The notes below the pieces were generated by a model. It ran no database searches. It had not been told where the DNA came from and worked only from the letters and a program-made list of their open reading frames with translations. Made by a program: the position numbers and the translations under genes. A stretch of 64,000 nt of DNA from Mycolicibacterium boenickei. Its GTDB lineage: Bacteria; Actinomycetota; Actinomycetes; Mycobacteriales; Mycobacteriaceae. Positions 49,201-60,210 of the stretch are shown here, one piece after another. Positions within the stretch are counted from its first letter, which is position 1, and each line of letters begins with the position of its first letter. The DNA lies in assembly GCF_010731295.1 (NCBI RefSeq), contig NZ_AP022579.1, positions 372,001 through 436,000 of the forward strand. Reading direction: 5' to 3'.

Positions 49201-52200
49201 ATTGAGCCGATCCACCAACAGCTCGAACGGCACATCCTGATGTTCGTAGGCGGCGAGGCTACGCTGACGCACCTGCCCGACCAGATCGGCGACGGTGGGG
49301 TCGGCGGCCAGATCCACCCGCAACACCAGGGTGTTGACGAAGAACCCGACCAGCTCATCCAGCGCGGGATCACTGCGTCCGGCTATCGGGAAACCCACCG
49401 CCACATCGGAACTAGCACTCAGTTTCGACAACAGGACTGACAACGCGGCCTGAACCACCATGAAACTGGTCGCATTGTGCTCACTGGCTGCGCGCGCGAT
49501 CTGCTGCTGCAACTCCGGAGGCCATTCCACCTCCACGACGGAGCCGCGGTGATCGGCGACGATCGGATACGGCCGATCCGTCGGCAACTCGAGGTGGTCG
49601 GGCAGACCCGCCAAGGCGTCCTGCCAGTAGGCCAGTTGACCGGCGATGCGGCTCGTGGGATCGGACAGCTCGCCGAGCTGCTCGCGCTGCCAGAGTGTGT
49701 AGTCCGCGTACTGCACCGGCAAGGGAGACCACTCGGGAGCCTGCCCGCCACACCGGGCTGCGTAGGCGGCCGCCACATCACGGGCAAGCGGAGCGAAAGA
49801 CCATCCGTCACCAGCGATGTGATGGACCACCGCCACCAGCACATGATCGTTCTCCGAAACACGGAAAAGCTCTGTCCAGATCGGAATCTCGATACTCAGA
49901 TCGAACGGATGCCTTACCGCTGTGTCGATGGCACCGGCCAGCCGGTCTGCCGGCCAATCTGACGCGTCAAACTCCTGCCAGCCGATTTCGGCCTGCTCGG
50001 CGGGGATCACCAGCTGTCGGGGAACACCGTCGACCGCTGGGAAGACCGTGCGCAGGCTCTCATGCCGGGTCACCACGTCGGCCAATGCCCGACGCAGCGC
50101 GTCGACGTCCAGTCCGGTGACCCGATAGATCATCGGCATGTTGTAGATCGGTGACGGACCGTGCAATTGGTCCAGGAACCACAACCGCTGCTGGGCATAA
50201 GACAGCGGTATGACATCCGGTCGCGGTTGAGCCACCAGCGGCTCACGTCCACCCGAACTCTCACCGACACGTGCCGCGAGTTGCGCCACAGTGGGTGCCT
50301 CGAACACCGCACGAACCGCCAGGTCTGCGTCCAGAGTGGCGTTGACCGCGTTGATCAACCGAGTCGCCGACAGCGAATCTCCACCCAGGTCGAAGAACGA
50401 GTCATCGACCCCAACCCTCTGCAGATCCAGCACCTGGGCGTAGATCCCGGCCAGGATCTCCTCGGACGGGGTGGCCGGGGCGCGGTACCGGTCGACGTCG
50501 GCGTACTCGGGTGCCGGCAGGGCGCGTTTGTCGAGTTTTCCGTTGACCGTCAACGGAAAACTGTCCAGCGCCACCACCGCCGCGGGCACCATATACCCCG
50601 GCAACCGGTCGGCCAGTCGCGCGCGGATCTCTACCGGATCGGCAGTGCCGGTGATGTAGCCAACCAATCGCTTGTCACCTGGACGGTCCTCCCGCGCGAT
50701 GACAGCGGCCTGACTGACCCCACTCAAATCTGCTAGAGCAGACTGTATTTCGCCCAGTTCGATGCGGTATCCCCGGATCTTGACCTGCTCATCGGCGCGT
50801 CCCAGATACCGCAGCTGCCCGTCGGCAGCCCACGACGCGAGGTCTCCGGTTCGGTACATCCGCGAGCCGTTCCCACCGAACGGGCAAGCCACAAAACGCG
50901 ATGCGGTCAATCCGCCTCGGCCCAGATAGCCGTTCGCCAATCCTGCCCCGACCACATACAGCTCACCCACCACGCCAACCGGCGCCGGCCGCAACCAGCG
51001 ATCCAACACGAAAAAGCCAAGATGGGCCAGGGGCACACCGATCGGACTGACACTGCCCTCGACGTCACTGCCCACGATCTCCCGGAACGACGCATGCACC
51101 GTCGTCTCGGTGATGCCATACATGTTGATCAATCGTGTGGAGCTCTGATGACCTTCAAACCACGTTCGAAGGCGCTGCGGTTCAAGGGCTTCCCCACCGA
51201 AGACCACCGTCTCCAACTTCAGCTGACGGCCCAGCTCCGGCTGCACCGCATCAGCCGACTGCAGCGCGTAGAACGCCGACGGCGTCTGACTCAACACCGT
51301 CACCTGCTCAGTCACCAACAATGCGAGCAGTTCCTCGGGAGCCCGCGTCACTGACTCAGGTACCACCACCAACCGGCCCCCGAACAACAGCGCGCCCCAG
51401 ATCTCCCACACCGAATAGTCAAACGCCAACGAATGACACTGCGTCCACACCTGACCCGCCAGACCCAACTCCGCATCCAACGTCGCCAACAACCGCACCA
51501 CATTGGCGTGAGTAATCGCCACACCCTTGGGACGACCCGTCGTCCCAGAGGTGTAGATCAGATACGCAGTGTCGCCGGGGGTAGGCACGGGTAAGGAGAT
51601 GCCAGATTGCACGCCGAGAGCCGGTTCGTCCACATCGATGACCGGCAGGTCCCTCCCCGCCAGCCGCGTCCGCAACCCGGAGGTGGCGATCGCTGCGACC
51701 GGGCGGGCGTCAGCCAGCATGAACTCGATCCGCGCATCGGGATGCATCGGATCGATCGGCAGATATGCCGCCCCCGACTTGAGCACCGCCAGAATCGCGA
51801 CCACAGGATCCGCCGACCGGGGCAGCAGCACCGCCACACACTTCCCCGGCCGTGCACCGCACTCAACTAGCTCGTATGCCAAGAGGTCCGACGCTTCGTC
51901 AAGCTCCCGGTACGTCATCGAACGACCATCGAAACTCAGGGCTACCGCCTCAGGCGCCTGAGCCACCCGCGCAGCGAACAACTCCGGAATCGACGTCGAC
52001 ACAGCAACCGACTCGGTCAGCACCGCCCGGTTGCCCCACTGGTCGAGGCGGGCGTGATCGGCGGTTGCCACTAGCGTGATCGACGACAACGGTGCCGATG
52101 GGTCGGTGATCAGAGCTTCGACCGCGCACGTCAGTCGCTCGATGAAGGTGTGAATGGTGTCGGCGTCGAACACATCGGTGCGGAACTCCACCGCCCCGGT

Positions 52201-55200
52201 GATCCCGGCGGGCTCACCTCCGTTCCAGCGTTCTGCCAACGAGATGGTCAGGTCCATTCGGGCGGTCTGAGTGTCGGCTTCCAGTGGGGTGGCGTGCATA
52301 CCACCCAAACTCGCGGTGGCCGCTTGATCAGCGTCCTGAGCGGTTAGGTTCTGCCACGCCATCATGACCTGGACCAGCGGGTGGTGGGTCAGGCTGCGGG
52401 CTGGGTTGAGCCGGTCGACAACCATCTCGAAGGGAACGTCCTGGTGCTCGTAGGCCCCCAGGCTGCGTCTACGCACCTGCGCCACCAGGTCAGCAACGGA
52501 TGGGTCGCCGTCGAGCTCGATTCGTAGCACCAGCGTGTTGATGAAAACCCCGACCAGCTCTTCCAATGCTGGATCACTACGACCGGCGATCGGGAATCCC
52601 ACCGCCACATCGGTGTTCCCGCTCAGCGTCGACAACAGCACCGCCAGAGCGGCCTGCACCACCATGAAGCTGGTCGCATTGTGTTCAGTGGCTGCGCGGG
52701 CGATCTGCTGCTGCAACTCGGCCGGCCACTCCATCGTGACACCGGCCCCTTGGTAATCGGCAACTGGCGGATAGGGCCGGTCTGTGGGCAGCTCCAGCCG
52801 CTCGGGCAACCCGGCCAATGCCTGCTCCCAGTACGCCAATTGCCCGGCGATTCGGCTGTCGGGGTCGACCGGGTCACCCAGATTCGCTCTCTGCCATAAC
52901 GTGTAATCCGCGTACTGCACCGGCAGCGGCGCCCAACCCGGGGCCTGTCCCGCGCACCGGCTCGCGTAGGCGAGCCCGATGTCACGTACCAGCGGGCCGA
53001 TCGACAAGCCATCACCTGCAATGTGGTGGACGACCGCAACCAGCACATGTTCGTCATCGCCTAGACGGAAAAGGGTTGCTTTCAGAGGGATCTCAGCCGA
53101 CAGGTCAAAGTTGTATCCGACGGTCGCGCGAATCGCGTCGTGGAGTCGATCCATCGACCAGTCCGCCGCGTCGACGACCTGCCACCGGAGATCGGCCTGT
53201 CCGGCCGGCAACACGACCTGTCGGGGAACGCCGTCGACCGCCGGGAACACCGTGCGCAGAGCTTCGTGGCGCTCGACGACATCGGCCAGTGCCGCACCGA
53301 GCGCGTCGACATCCAGCCCGCCGGTGATCCGGTACGCGGTCGGCATGTTGTAGATCGGTGACGGCCCCTCTAATTGGTCGAGGAACCACAACCGCTGCTG
53401 GGCATACGACAACGGAATGGCCGCCGGACGTTGTTGGGCCACCAACGGTTCCCGCCGACCCGAACTCTCACCCACACGCGCGGAAAGCTCGGCACCCGTG
53501 GGTGCCTCGAACACTGCACGCACTGCGAGATCGGTATCCAGACTGGCATTGATGGCATTGATCAACCGCATCGCAGACAGCGAATCCCCACCCAGGTCGA
53601 AGAAGGAATCATCCGCCCCGACCCGTTCCAACCCCAACACCTGCGCATAGACGCCGGCCAGTAGTTCCTCTACCGGAGTTGCCGGAGCACGATATTGCTG
53701 GCCTTGGACGTAGTCAGGGGCCGGCAGAGCACGCCGGTCGAGTTTTCCGTTGACCGTCAGCGGTAAGGCATCGAGTACCACGATCGCGGCGGGCACCATG
53801 TAACCCGGTAACCGCTGCGACAACGCCACACGAACCGCGACGGGATCCGCAGTGCCGGTGATGTAGCCGACCAATCGCTTGTCACCTGGACGGTCCTCCC
53901 GCGCAATGACCTCGGCTTGTCTCACTCCGTCGAGATCTTGCAGGGCCGATTGGATTTCGCCCAGTTCGATGCGGTACCCACGAATCTTGACCTGCTCATC
54001 AGCGCGGCCGCCATACCGTAGCTGCCCGTGACTGTCCCAGGACGCCAGATCGCCGGTCCGATACATCCGGGCCCCGTCGCCGCCGAACGGACACGCCACA
54101 AACCGCGACGCACTCAACCCACCACGACGCCAGTAACCCAACCCCAACCCCGCGCCGACCACATACAACTCACCCGTCACACCAACCGGCACCGGCTGCA
54201 ACGATGCATCCAACACAAAAAACCCAAGATGACCCAACGGCAGACCAATCGGACTGACACTGCCCTCAACGTCGCCGGCCACGATCTCCCGGAACGACGC
54301 ATGCACCGTCGTCTCGGTAATCCCATACATATTGATCAACCGCGGCGAACCCGGATGCCGATCCAGCCAGCCCCGAAGCCGCTGCGGCTCAAGAGCTTCC
54401 CCACCGAAGACCACCGTCTCCAACTTCAACCCGCCACCCGACCCCGGGTGCACCGCATCGACAGTCTGCAGCGCATAAAACGCCGACGGCGTCTGGCTGA
54501 ACATGGTGACCTGCTCAGCAACCAGCAAGGCAAACAGATCCTCGGGAGCCTGGGTCACCGCTTCGGGCACCACCACCAACCGGCCGCCGAACAACAGCGC
54601 GCCCCAGATCTCCCACACCGAATAGTCGAACGCCAACGAATGACACTGCGTCCACACCTGACCCGCCAGACCCAACTCCGCATCCAACGTCGCCAACAAC
54701 CGCACCACATTGGCGTGAGTAATCGCCACACCCTTCGGACGACCCGTCGTCCCCGACGTATAGATGAAGTACGCGACATCATCAGCCGTCACCGCCGGCA
54801 GTCTCTGCCCCTGCCCGTCGTGCTGACGCACCTCATCGAAATCGATGACATCCAGATCGCACCCGGCGAACCGGCCCATCAACTCCGCGGTCGTGACCGC
54901 CACCACCGGCGCCGCATCATCCAACATGAACCGAACCCGCGCATCAGGATGCATCGGATCAATCGGCAGATACGCCGCCCCCGCCTTCAACACCGCAACG
55001 ATGGAAACAATCGCTTCAACGCAGCGCGGGAACAACAATGCCACCCGCATACCCGGGCGCACGCCCACACTGATCAACCGGTGCGCCAAGCGATCCGATG
55101 ACTCATCCAACTCCGCATACGACAACGACCGGCCCTCGCACACCACCGCCACCGCATCCGGCGCACAGGTCACCTGCGCTGCAAACAACTCCGGAATCGT

Positions 55201-58200
55201 CATCACGGTGACGGGAGACTCGGCCAGTACGACCCGGTTGCCGATCTCGTCGAGGCGAGCGTGCTCGGCGGCATCGAGCACATCAATCGATGACAGCCGC
55301 CGCCCCGGGTCAGCAATCAGCGCCTCAACGACCCGCGCCAACCGTTCGATCAGGGTCTCAATGCTGGACACGTCGAACACATCAGTACGGAACTCGACAG
55401 AACCGCCAATCCCGGCCGCCTCACCAGCCTCGTCCCACCGTTCAGCCAACGAGAACGTCAGATCCATCCGAGCGACCTGAGTATCAACCGACAACGGACT
55501 GACCCGCGCCTCACCCAGAGTCGCTTCGGTCGATGTGTCGGCGGTGAAATTCTGCCAAGCCAACGCCACCTGCACCAGCGGATGATGCGCCAGCGACCGA
55601 GTCGGCTTGAGCCGATCCACCAAGACCTCAAACGGCACATCCTGATGCTCAAGAGCGGCCAAGCTGCGCTGACGCACCTGGGCCACCAACTCCGCAACAG
55701 TCGGGTCACCGCCCAGATCCACCCGCAACACCAACGTGTTGACGAAGAACCCCACCAAACGATCCAGCGCCGCATCACCACGACCCGCGATCGGAACACC
55801 CACCGCCACATCACAACTCGCACTGAGCTTCGACAACAGGATGCTCAGCGCGGCCTGCACCACCATATACGTCGTGACATTGTGCTCCCGCGCCACTTCA
55901 CGGACACGCTTATGCAATTCGGCCGGCAACAACACCGGCATGCTGGCACCCCGATGATCCGCCTCAACCGGATACGGCCGGTCCGTCGGCAACTCCAGCC
56001 GCTCGGGCAACCCGGCCAACGCCTGCTCCCAATACGCCACCTGCCCAGCAATCCGACTGTTCGGATCAGCCAGCTCACCCAGATTCGCCCGCTGCCACAA
56101 CGTGTAATCCGCATACTGCACCGGCAACGGCGCCCACTGCGGCGCGCATCCCCCAGACCGGCCCGCATACGCCAACTGCAGATCCGCGATCAACGGAGCC
56201 ACAGACCAACCATCGGCAGCGATATGGTGCACCACCGCAGCCAACACATACTCATCCTCATCAACCCGGAAAAGCGTTGCCCGCAACGGAATCTCGCTGG
56301 CCAAGTCGAAAGCTCGACCGGCAAACTCGCCGATGGCCCCACGCAACTCAGCAGCCGAGAACCCGCCCGCATCAACCACACGCCAACCACAATCAGCTGT
56401 CTCGGCAGGCACCACCACCTGCTCCGGAATCCCCTCAACCGACCGGAACACCGTGCGCAACGACTCATGACGCCCCACCACATCAACCAGCGCCGCACCA
56501 AGCGCCTCGACATCCAAACGCCCCGTGACCCGCAGCGCCACCGCCATGTTGTAGACCGGCGACGGCCCCTCCAACTGATCAAGAAACCACAACCGCTGCT
56601 GCGCAAACGACAACGGAATGACATCAGGCCGCGGCAAAGCCACCAACGGCTCACGCCCACCCGAACTCTCACCCACACGGGCCGCCAGTTGTGCAGGCGA
56701 AGGTGTCTCGAACACCGCCCTTACCGGTAGATCGGCGCTCAGACTGGCATTGATGGCATTGATCAAACGGGTGGCCGACAGGGAGTCCCCGCCCAGGTCG
56801 AAGAACGAGTCGTCGACCCCGACCCGGTCCAACCCCAACACCTGCGCGTAGATCCCGACCAGGACCTCCTCTACCGGAGTTGCCGGAGCACGATATTGCT
56901 GGCCTTGGACGTAGTCAGGGGCCGGCAGAGCACGCCGGTCGAGTTTTCCGTTGACCGTCAGCGGTAAGGCATCGAGTACCACGATCGCGGCGGGCACCAT
57001 GTAACCGGGTAACCGCTGCGACAACGCCACACGAACCGCGACGGGATCCGCAGTGCCGGTGATGTAGCCGACCAGACGCTTGTCGCCAGGGTGATCCTCC
57101 CGCGCGATCACCGCAGCCTGATCGACACCAGGAAGTTCAGCCAGAGCTGTTTGAATCTCACCCAACTCGATGCGGTACCCACGAATCTTGACCTGCTCAT
57201 CAGCACGGCCGCCATACCGTAGCTGCCCATGACTGTCCCAGGACGCCAGGTCCCCGGTCCGATACATCCGGGCCCCGTTCCCGCCGAACGGACACGCCAC
57301 AAACCGCGACGCACTCAACCCACCACGACGCCAGTAACCCAACCCCAACCCCGCGCCGACCACATACAACTCACCCGTCACACCAACCGGCACCGGCTGC
57401 AACGATGCATCCAACACAAAAAACCCAAGATGACCCAACGGCACACCGATCGGGCTGACACTGCCCTCAACATCGCCGGCCACGATCTCCCGGAACGACG
57501 CATGCACCGTCGTCTCGGTAATCCCATACATATTGATCAACCGCGGCGAACCCGGATGCCGATCCAGCCAGCCCCGAAGCCGCTGCGGCTCAAGAGCTTC
57601 CCCACCGAAGACCACCGTCTCCAACTTCAACCCGCCACCCGACCCCGGATGCACCGCATCGACAGTCTGCAGCGCATAAAACGCCGACGGCGTCTGGCTG
57701 AACATGGTGACCTGCTCAGCAACCAACAAGGCAAACAGATCCTCCGGAGCCCGCGTCACTGACTCAGGTACCACCACCAACCGGCCCCCGAACAACAGCG
57801 CGCCCCAGATCTCCCACACCGAATAGTCAAACGCCAACGAATGACACTGCGTCCACACCTGACCCGCCAGACCCAACTCCGCATCCAACGTCGCCAACAA
57901 CCGCACCACATTGGCGTGAGTAATCGCCACACCCTTCGGACGACCCGTCGTCCCCGACGTATAGATGAAGTAGGCGATGTCATCTGAAACCGGCCTCCAC
58001 GGTGCCGCACTGGGTTGCGCATCGATCGCAGTATCTGCGACGTCGACGACTGTCAGGTCAACCCCGTCCAGTCGCTCCCGCAACGCACCGGTTGTCACCA
58101 CCACCACCGGCGCCGCATCACCGAGCATGAACTCGATCCGCGCATCAGGATGCATCGCATCGATCGGCAGATACGCCGCCCCCGCCTTCAACACCGCCAG

Positions 58201-58521
58201 AACCGCGACGATCGCCTCCACCGACCGAGGCAACAACACCGCAACACACCGACCAGGACCTGCACCATTCTCAACCAGACTGTGCGCCAACCGGTTCGAC
58301 AACTCATCGAGCTCCGCATACGACAACGACCGACCCTCGCACACCACCGCCACCGCATCCGGCGCACAGGTCACCTGCGCTAAAAACAACTCCGGAATAG
58401 AAGCCGAACCGCCGGCCGGCACCGTCAGCACCGACCGATTACCCCACCCGAACAGTTCGTCGTGCTCATCCTCATCCAGGAAATCGATCGACGACAACCG
58501 TCGAGTCAAATCGGCAGTCAC
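46240..58521 (-). CDS. Four-module non-ribosomal peptide synthetase with thioesterase
   Basis: A 4093-residue NRPS, domain order A-T, C-A-T, C-A-T, C-A-T, TE, period about 1067 residues. A domains are at about 35-545, 1105-1610, 2170-2680 and 3240-3730. Carrier-protein serines are Ser580, Ser1647, Ser2716 and Ser3765 (GGDSLSA). C domains are at about 635-1065, 1700-2130 and 2765-3195, with HHIAADG or HHIAGDG, and look like L-L condensing types. There is no epimerase. TE has Ser3891 in GWSFGG and a late His in CTHFEMF. A1, A2 and A3 all read D-Y-W-S-V-G-M-V-H-K, close to the known Thr code DFWNIGMVHK. A4 reads D-V-W-N-V-G-G-Y-A-K, which I cannot assign. The protein begins at a C-A linker, so no loading C domain is present. 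GTG start at 58521. Confidence 0.95.
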   Translation of the reverse strand: MTADLTRRLSSIDFLDEDEHDELFGWGNRSVLTVPAGGSASIPELFLAQVTCAPDAVAVVCEGRSLSYAELDELSNRLAHSLVENGAGPGRCVAVLLPRSVEAIVAVLAVLKAGAAYLPIDAMHPDARIEFMLGDAAPVVVVTTGALRERLDGVDLTVVDVADTAIDAQPSAAPWRPVSDDIAYFIYTSGTTGRPKGVAITHANVVRLLATLDAELGLAGQVWTQCHSLAFDYSVWEIWGALLFGGRLVVVPESVTRAPEDLFALLVAEQVTMFSQTPSAFYALQTVDAVHPGSGGGLKLETVVFGGEALEPQRLRGWLDRHPGSPRLINMYGITETTVHASFREIVAGDVEGSVSPIGVPLGHLGFFVLDASLQPVPVGVTGELYVVGAGLGLGYWRRGGLSASRFVACPFGGNGARMYRTGDLASWDSHGQLRYGGRADEQVKIRGYRIELGEIQTALAELPGVDQAAVIAREDHPGDKRLVGYITGTADPVAVRVALSQRLPGYMVPAAIVVLDALPLTVNGKLDRRALPAPDYVQGQQYRAPATPVEEVLVGIYAQVLGLDRVGVDDSFFDLGGDSLSATRLINAINASLSADLPVRAVFETPSPAQLAARVGESSGGREPLVALPRPDVIPLSFAQQRLWFLDQLEGPSPVYNMAVALRVTGRLDVEALGAALVDVVGRHESLRTVFRSVEGIPEQVVVPAETADCGWRVVDAGGFSAAELRGAIGEFAGRAFDLASEIPLRATLFRVDEDEYVLAAVVHHIAADGWSVAPLIADLQLAYAGRSGGCAPQWAPLPVQYADYTLWQRANLGELADPNSRIAGQVAYWEQALAGLPERLELPTDRPYPVEADHRGASMPVLLPAELHKRVREVAREHNVTTYMVVQAALSILLSKLSASCDVAVGVPIAGRGDAALDRLVGFFVNTLVLRVDLGGDPTVAELVAQVRQRSLAALEHQDVPFEVLVDRLKPTRSLAHHPLVQVALAWQNFTADTSTEATLGEARVSPLSVDTQVARMDLTFSLAERWDEAGEAAGIGGSVEFRTDVFDVSSIETLIERLARVVEALIADPGRRLSSIDVLDAAEHARLDEIGNRVVLAESPVTVMTIPELFAAQVTCAPDAVAVVCEGRSLSYAELDESSDRLAHRLISVGVRPGMRVALLFPRCVEAIVSIVAVLKAGAAYLPIDPMHPDARVRFMLDDAAPVVAVTTAELMGRFAGCDLDVIDFDEVRQHDGQGQRLPAVTADDVAYFIYTSGTTGRPKGVAITHANVVRLLATLDAELGLAGQVWTQCHSLAFDYSVWEIWGALLFGGRLVVVPEAVTQAPEDLFALLVAEQVTMFSQTPSAFYALQTVDAVHPGSGGGLKLETVVFGGEALEPQRLRGWLDRHPGSPRLINMYGITETTVHASFREIVAGDVEGSVSPIGLPLGHLGFFVLDASLQPVPVGVTGELYVVGAGLGLGYWRRGGLSASRFVACPFGGDGARMYRTGDLASWDSHGQLRYGGRADEQVKIRGYRIELGEIQSALQDLDGVRQAEVIAREDRPGDKRLVGYITGTADPVAVRVALSQRLPGYMVPAAIVVLDALPLTVNGKLDRRALPAPDYVQGQQYRAPATPVEELLAGVYAQVLGLERVGADDSFFDLGGDSLSAMRLINAINASLDTDLAVRAVFEAPTGAELSARVGESSGRREPLVAQQRPAAIPLSYAQQRLWFLDQLEGPSPIYNMPTAYRITGGLDVDALGAALADVVERHEALRTVFPAVDGVPRQVVLPAGQADLRWQVVDAADWSMDRLHDAIRATVGYNFDLSAEIPLKATLFRLGDDEHVLVAVVHHIAGDGLSIGPLVRDIGLAYASRCAGQAPGWAPLPVQYADYTLWQRANLGDPVDPDSRIAGQLAYWEQALAGLPERLELPTDRPYPPVADYQGAGVTMEWPAELQQQIARAATEHNATSFMVVQAALAVLLSTLSGNTDVAVGFPIAGRSDPALEELVGVFINTLVLRIELDGDPSVADLVAQVRRRSLGAYEHQDVPFEMVVDRLNPARSLTHHPLVQVMMAWQNLTAQDADQAATASLGGMHATPLEADTQTARMDLTISLAERWNGGEPAGITGAVEFRTDVFDADTIHTFIERLTCAVEALITDPSAPLSSITLVATADHARLDQWGNRAVLTESVAVSTSIPELFAARVAQAPEAVALSFDGRSMTYRELDEASDLLAYELVECGARPGKCVAVLLPRSADPVVAILAVLKSGAAYLPIDPMHPDARIEFMLADARPVAAIATSGLRTRLAGRDLPVIDVDEPALGVQSGISLPVPTPGDTAYLIYTSGTTGRPKGVAITHANVVRLLATLDAELGLAGQVWTQCHSLAFDYSVWEIWGALLFGGRLVVVPESVTRAPEELLALLVTEQVTVLSQTPSAFYALQSADAVQPELGRQLKLETVVFGGEALEPQRLRTWFEGHQSSTRLINMYGITETTVHASFREIVGSDVEGSVSPIGVPLAHLGFFVLDRWLRPAPVGVVGELYVVGAGLANGYLGRGGLTASRFVACPFGGNGSRMYRTGDLASWAADGQLRYLGRADEQVKIRGYRIELGEIQSALADLSGVSQAAVIAREDRPGDKRLVGYITGTADPVEIRARLADRLPGYMVPAAVVALDSFPLTVNGKLDKRALPAPEYADVDRYRAPATPSEEILAGIYAQVLDLQRVGVDDSFFDLGGDSLSATRLINAVNATLDADLAVRAVFEAPTVAQLAARVGESSGGREPLVAQPRPDVIPLSYAQQRLWFLDQLHGPSPIYNMPMIYRVTGLDVDALRRALADVVTRHESLRTVFPAVDGVPRQLVIPAEQAEIGWQEFDASDWPADRLAGAIDTAVRHPFDLSIEIPIWTELFRVSENDHVLVAVVHHIAGDGWSFAPLARDVAAAYAARCGGQAPEWSPLPVQYADYTLWQREQLGELSDPTSRIAGQLAYWQDALAGLPDHLELPTDRPYPIVADHRGSVVEVEWPPELQQQIARAASEHNATSFMVVQAALSVLLSKLSASSDVAVGFPIAGRSDPALDELVGFFVNTLVLRVDLAADPTVADLVGQVRQRSLAAYEHQDVPFELLVDRLNPTRSLSHHPLIQVMLAWQNSTVTSSAQSAPGDVYAAPQLAETHTARMDLVFSLGERFDAEGASAGIGGSVEFRTDVFDAETVEAMLGRLGRVLAAITADPTLRVSSIDVLDGAEHARLDEVGNRATLTRPVSPQVSVPMLFAEHAARVPDAVAVTFDGRSMSYRELDEASNRLAHFLVGHGAGPGECVAVLLDRSAAAIVSILAILKTGAAYLPIDPAHPDARIAVVVAAAKPVAALSTGGLAERLRVRGVEVVDVADPRIDSQSSTALPAVAPDDIAYVIYTSGTTGVPKGVAVPHRNVTGLLLSLDVELPRVGVWSQWHSYAFDVSVWEIFGALLSGGRLVVVPDAVAGSPDELHALLIAEGVTVLNQTPSAAAALSSVGLESTALVVGGEACPTELVDRWAPGRVMLNGYGPTETWYASFSAPLVAGSTVVPIGTPVPGAAFFVLDPWLRQVPAGVIGELYVAGAGLASGYLHRGGLTGSRFVACPFGAVGQRMYRTGDLVRWGVDGQLQYLGRADEQVKIRGYRIELGEIQTVLADLEGVDQAAVIAREDRPGDKRLVGYITGGADPAEIRVRLGERLPSYMVPAAVMVLDTLPLTVNGKLDKRALPVPDYTDGREYRPPATLTEEILAGIYADVLGLERIGVEDSFFDLGGDSLSAMRVIAAANASLETELAVRVMFDAPTVRSLAQLVGRAESSQEVVPVEVLKPGNGVPLCCVHDGFGLSWSYRALGQYVDGPIIGINHVPADGVPEAKSIQSMAASYADRIQDLHPAGPYRILGWSFGGVAAHALAVELQRRGCEVQRLVLLDGLLNPNKFWKRITRKIARNQAVVEGWVLDYVLRTNGIGVPMHWRPLTYSKVADLVARHGVSPPSKRLAEFMARSVSSGQLLLLDHAPDLFDGDVVMFSAARPKCEDTSGDGMTSRLARLRNRRAARSLLHSWRPYVSGEITVLPVGCTHFEMFTPESLSGYVEQLKSVLESAVQR
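51348..51540. repeat. A3 block identical to A1 (57750-57942)
   Basis: About 190 bases of the third A domain are identical to the first A domain two modules (6402 bp) away, while the second A domain differs there at several bases. This suggests gene conversion within the NRPS gene. Confidence 0.75.
53661..54790. repeat. A2 block near-identical to A1 (56862-57991)
   Basis: The A2 and adjoining carrier-domain DNA repeats the A1 DNA with an exact 3201-bp (1067-residue) offset. The stretch at 53682-53870 matches 56883-57071 almost base for base. It marks a recent module duplication or conversion. Short-read assemblies easily collapse such repeats. Confidence 0.8.
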
Positions 58522-58814
58522 GACAACGCCTCGACCCGGTCCGCCTCAGCGGAGCCTGAGAGGGCGATGCGGTGGCACCTCGTCACCGAAGAAGACGTGT
58601 CGGCCTGCGCACGTTCTACCGGCACCGACTGTTCATCAATCGTCATTGGAACCCCCCAACGCGAGGCGGACAGGATCTTCGACAGGGCGCCGGCCAAGTT
58701 CAGTTCGATGTAGTCCAGAAAGGCGGCACCGGCTCCTTCGCCGGACATCGCTGCCGAGCCCGCAGGGACCTCGGCGGAGGTCACCGACAGGCTGTGTTCC
58801 TCGTCAACGTTCAC
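58518..58814 (-). CDS. Small unknown protein coupled to the NRPS start
   Basis: A 98-residue frame that stops inside the NRPS GTG start (GTGA, 58518-58521), so it is the first gene of the NRPS operon. The GTG at 58814 has GGAGGGG four bases upstream. The product has an acidic Ser/Ala-rich start ([11 protein letters not shown]), one amphipathic helix ([19 protein letters not shown]) and a polar C-terminus. It does not carry the MbtH signature, so it is not the usual NRPS helper. It could be a docking or chaperone-like partner, or a leader peptide for translational control. No family is recognised. Confidence 0.55.
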   Translation of the reverse strand: MNVDEEHSLSVTSAEVPAGSAAMSGEGAGAAFLDYIELNLAGALSKILSASRWGVPMTIDEQSVPVERAQADTSSSVTRCHRIALSGSAEADRVEALS

Positions 58815-59739
58815 CTGTCCCCTCCGCCAAGTCGACCAGTGACAATCGTTCAAGAATCCAGAAGCAGGGCCTTCCCGCCCCCCTACCCTGACCTCTGAAA
58901 TCTGTTTCCTGCGGCGCACTCCAGCTATGGATTTGCCAGTTGCAAATTGTCAGCATAATCACTTCTCGCCGGGCGGGCACAAAAATCGCATATCCGGAAA
59001 AACATCCTCGAAGTACCGGACAGCCCGGTGTCAGCGTTGACGCCGTCAACAATTTGAGCAAACGGTGTGAACAACCGTCGGTCGACAGGCATCGGTCGAC
59101 GCGACGGGCCGAAGACTTCCGCCCCGGCGGCAGAAGCACCGGGCGCCGAGACCGCCTCTACAATCACCGCCACGACTCGCGTCGAGAGGCACAGGAACCC
59201 GCTTGAACAGCACGTCTTTCCCTAACGCCAGGCGCGTGACAACTGTGTAGTTCAATCCAGCGAAGTCCACCGTGTCGATGCCTGTGCCATGCGACTGCGC
59301 CGCGCCACCAAGAGGGGATCTCAGGCACCGGAAAACTTCAGGTATTTGCAATTTCAGCAAATACCTAGTGCGATCGCCGTGCGTGACACTGTGGAGTCAG
59401 GGCGACGAAGAAAGACTTGGCGGCGCACACCTCGAATACTCGCCAAAGCCGCCCAGAATGCAGCCGGGATTAGTTTGCGTATTCAATGAATAGCGAACTT
59501 TCAAGATCTTGCACAGTGACCAGAAGCCGATACACCATCGGTGCATTTTCGCCGCAGTCACCAGAGCGCGAGATGTTGAGGCGGAGATCGGCAGGTTTCT
59601 GCGGGCCGTCGCCCGCCGGGAAGCAGATCCTGTCAACGATCGCGGATCCGCGGTCCCGCGTAGCTCACGGACTACCGCGCCCTCTGGGCACCAGTCGGTG
59701 CGGTAGCCCCGATGCAGGGCGCGATGGTTACCAAAATGC
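58815..59739. other. A/T-richer non-coding stretch upstream of the NRPS operon
   Basis: About 925 bp without a convincing gene. The first 200 bases should contain the NRPS operon promoter. Frames at 59046-59360 (leftward) and 59486-59812 (rightward) have no recognisable features. The region abuts two gene remnants at 59740-59920 and is probably a graveyard of rearranged DNA. Confidence 0.5.
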
Positions 59740-59850
59740 CGCTACCGGACGATCGTCGTCACCACACGAGTGGCACGAACCGGGAGGCGCACAGAGTCAG
59801 GACGGGACATGAGAACTACCAGTCCCCAACTCCCACGATGAACCAAGCAC
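59740..59850 (-). pseudogene. Remnant of an ICMT-like methyltransferase 3' end
   Basis: Two blocks align in order with the intact methyltransferase gene. GCTACCGGACGATC and GTGGCACGAACCGG (59740-59785) match 62941-62990, and CAGAGTCAGGACGGGACATG onward (59792-59850) matches 63074-63125. About 70-80 bases of the intact copy are missing between them. The frame is destroyed. It is therefore a decayed duplicate, not a gene. Confidence 0.75.
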
Positions 59851-59860
59851 TGTCAAACAA

Positions 59861-59920
59861 CTACTTGGGTCACGCCTAGGGGATATTCCGCATGGCAAAC
59901 CAATCGGCATCCATGCCAAT
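59861..59920 (-). pseudogene. Remnant of an HxxxD-family gene
   Basis: CTTGGGTCACGCCTAGGGGA, the CATTCCGCATGGC-like block and CATCCATGCC match 61660-61714 inside paralogue D, with about 47 of 55 bases equal by eye. It lies right after the methyltransferase remnant. The pair repeats the methyltransferase/HxxxD association seen intact at 61.5-64.0 kb. Confidence 0.75.
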
Positions 59921-59945
59921 GTTGCTATCGCCCCAGAGGGGGCGC

Positions 59946-60194
59946 TTACGCGTTCGAAGCGCTACTGCGCTCAGCGTTGAGGTAGTCGACGAAGGCTCTG
60001 ATGGTCAACAACTTGAGTGATTGTTCGGGACCGAATTCGACTCCATAGCGCTGTTCAAGTCGCAACTCCAGGTTCGCCACGTCGAGCGAATCAAATCCCT
60101 GTCCGTATAAGTCCAAATCGTCACACAAGGTTGCCGCATCTACCTCGATCCCGGATCCAGCAATTAGCTCAATGAGTTCTTGACTAGTGACCAT
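59946..60194 (-). CDS. Free-standing acyl carrier protein
   Basis: An 82-residue acidic, helical protein. The phosphopantetheine attachment motif is GFDSLD with the Ser near residue 40, preceded by LDLYGQ and followed by VANLELRLEQRYGVEF, as in ACPs. The ATG at 60194 comes 16 bases after the KAS III stop and is preferred over an upstream TTG that overlaps it. A discrete ACP beside a KAS III suggests a dedicated acyl-ACP, either made from acetyl-type primers or loaded by the FAAL, and then handed to a synthase or HxxxD enzyme. Confidence 0.87.
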   Translation of the reverse strand: MVTSQELIELIAGSGIEVDAATLCDDLDLYGQGFDSLDVANLELRLEQRYGVEFGPEQSLKLLTIRAFVDYLNAERSSASNA

Positions 60195-60210
60195 CGTTGC
60201 CAGGTTCCTT

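Noticed and set aside
46240..58521. Assignment of the NRPS as glycopeptidolipid Mps1/Mps2 or mycobactin synthetase
   Set aside because: One protein, no epimerase domains, a thioesterase end, no adjacent MbtH and no salicylate or hydroxylysine genes; the architecture does not fit either.
59486..59812. Small frames in the 59 kb gap
   Set aside because: No start signal or family; the region contains gene remnants, so chance frames are expected.
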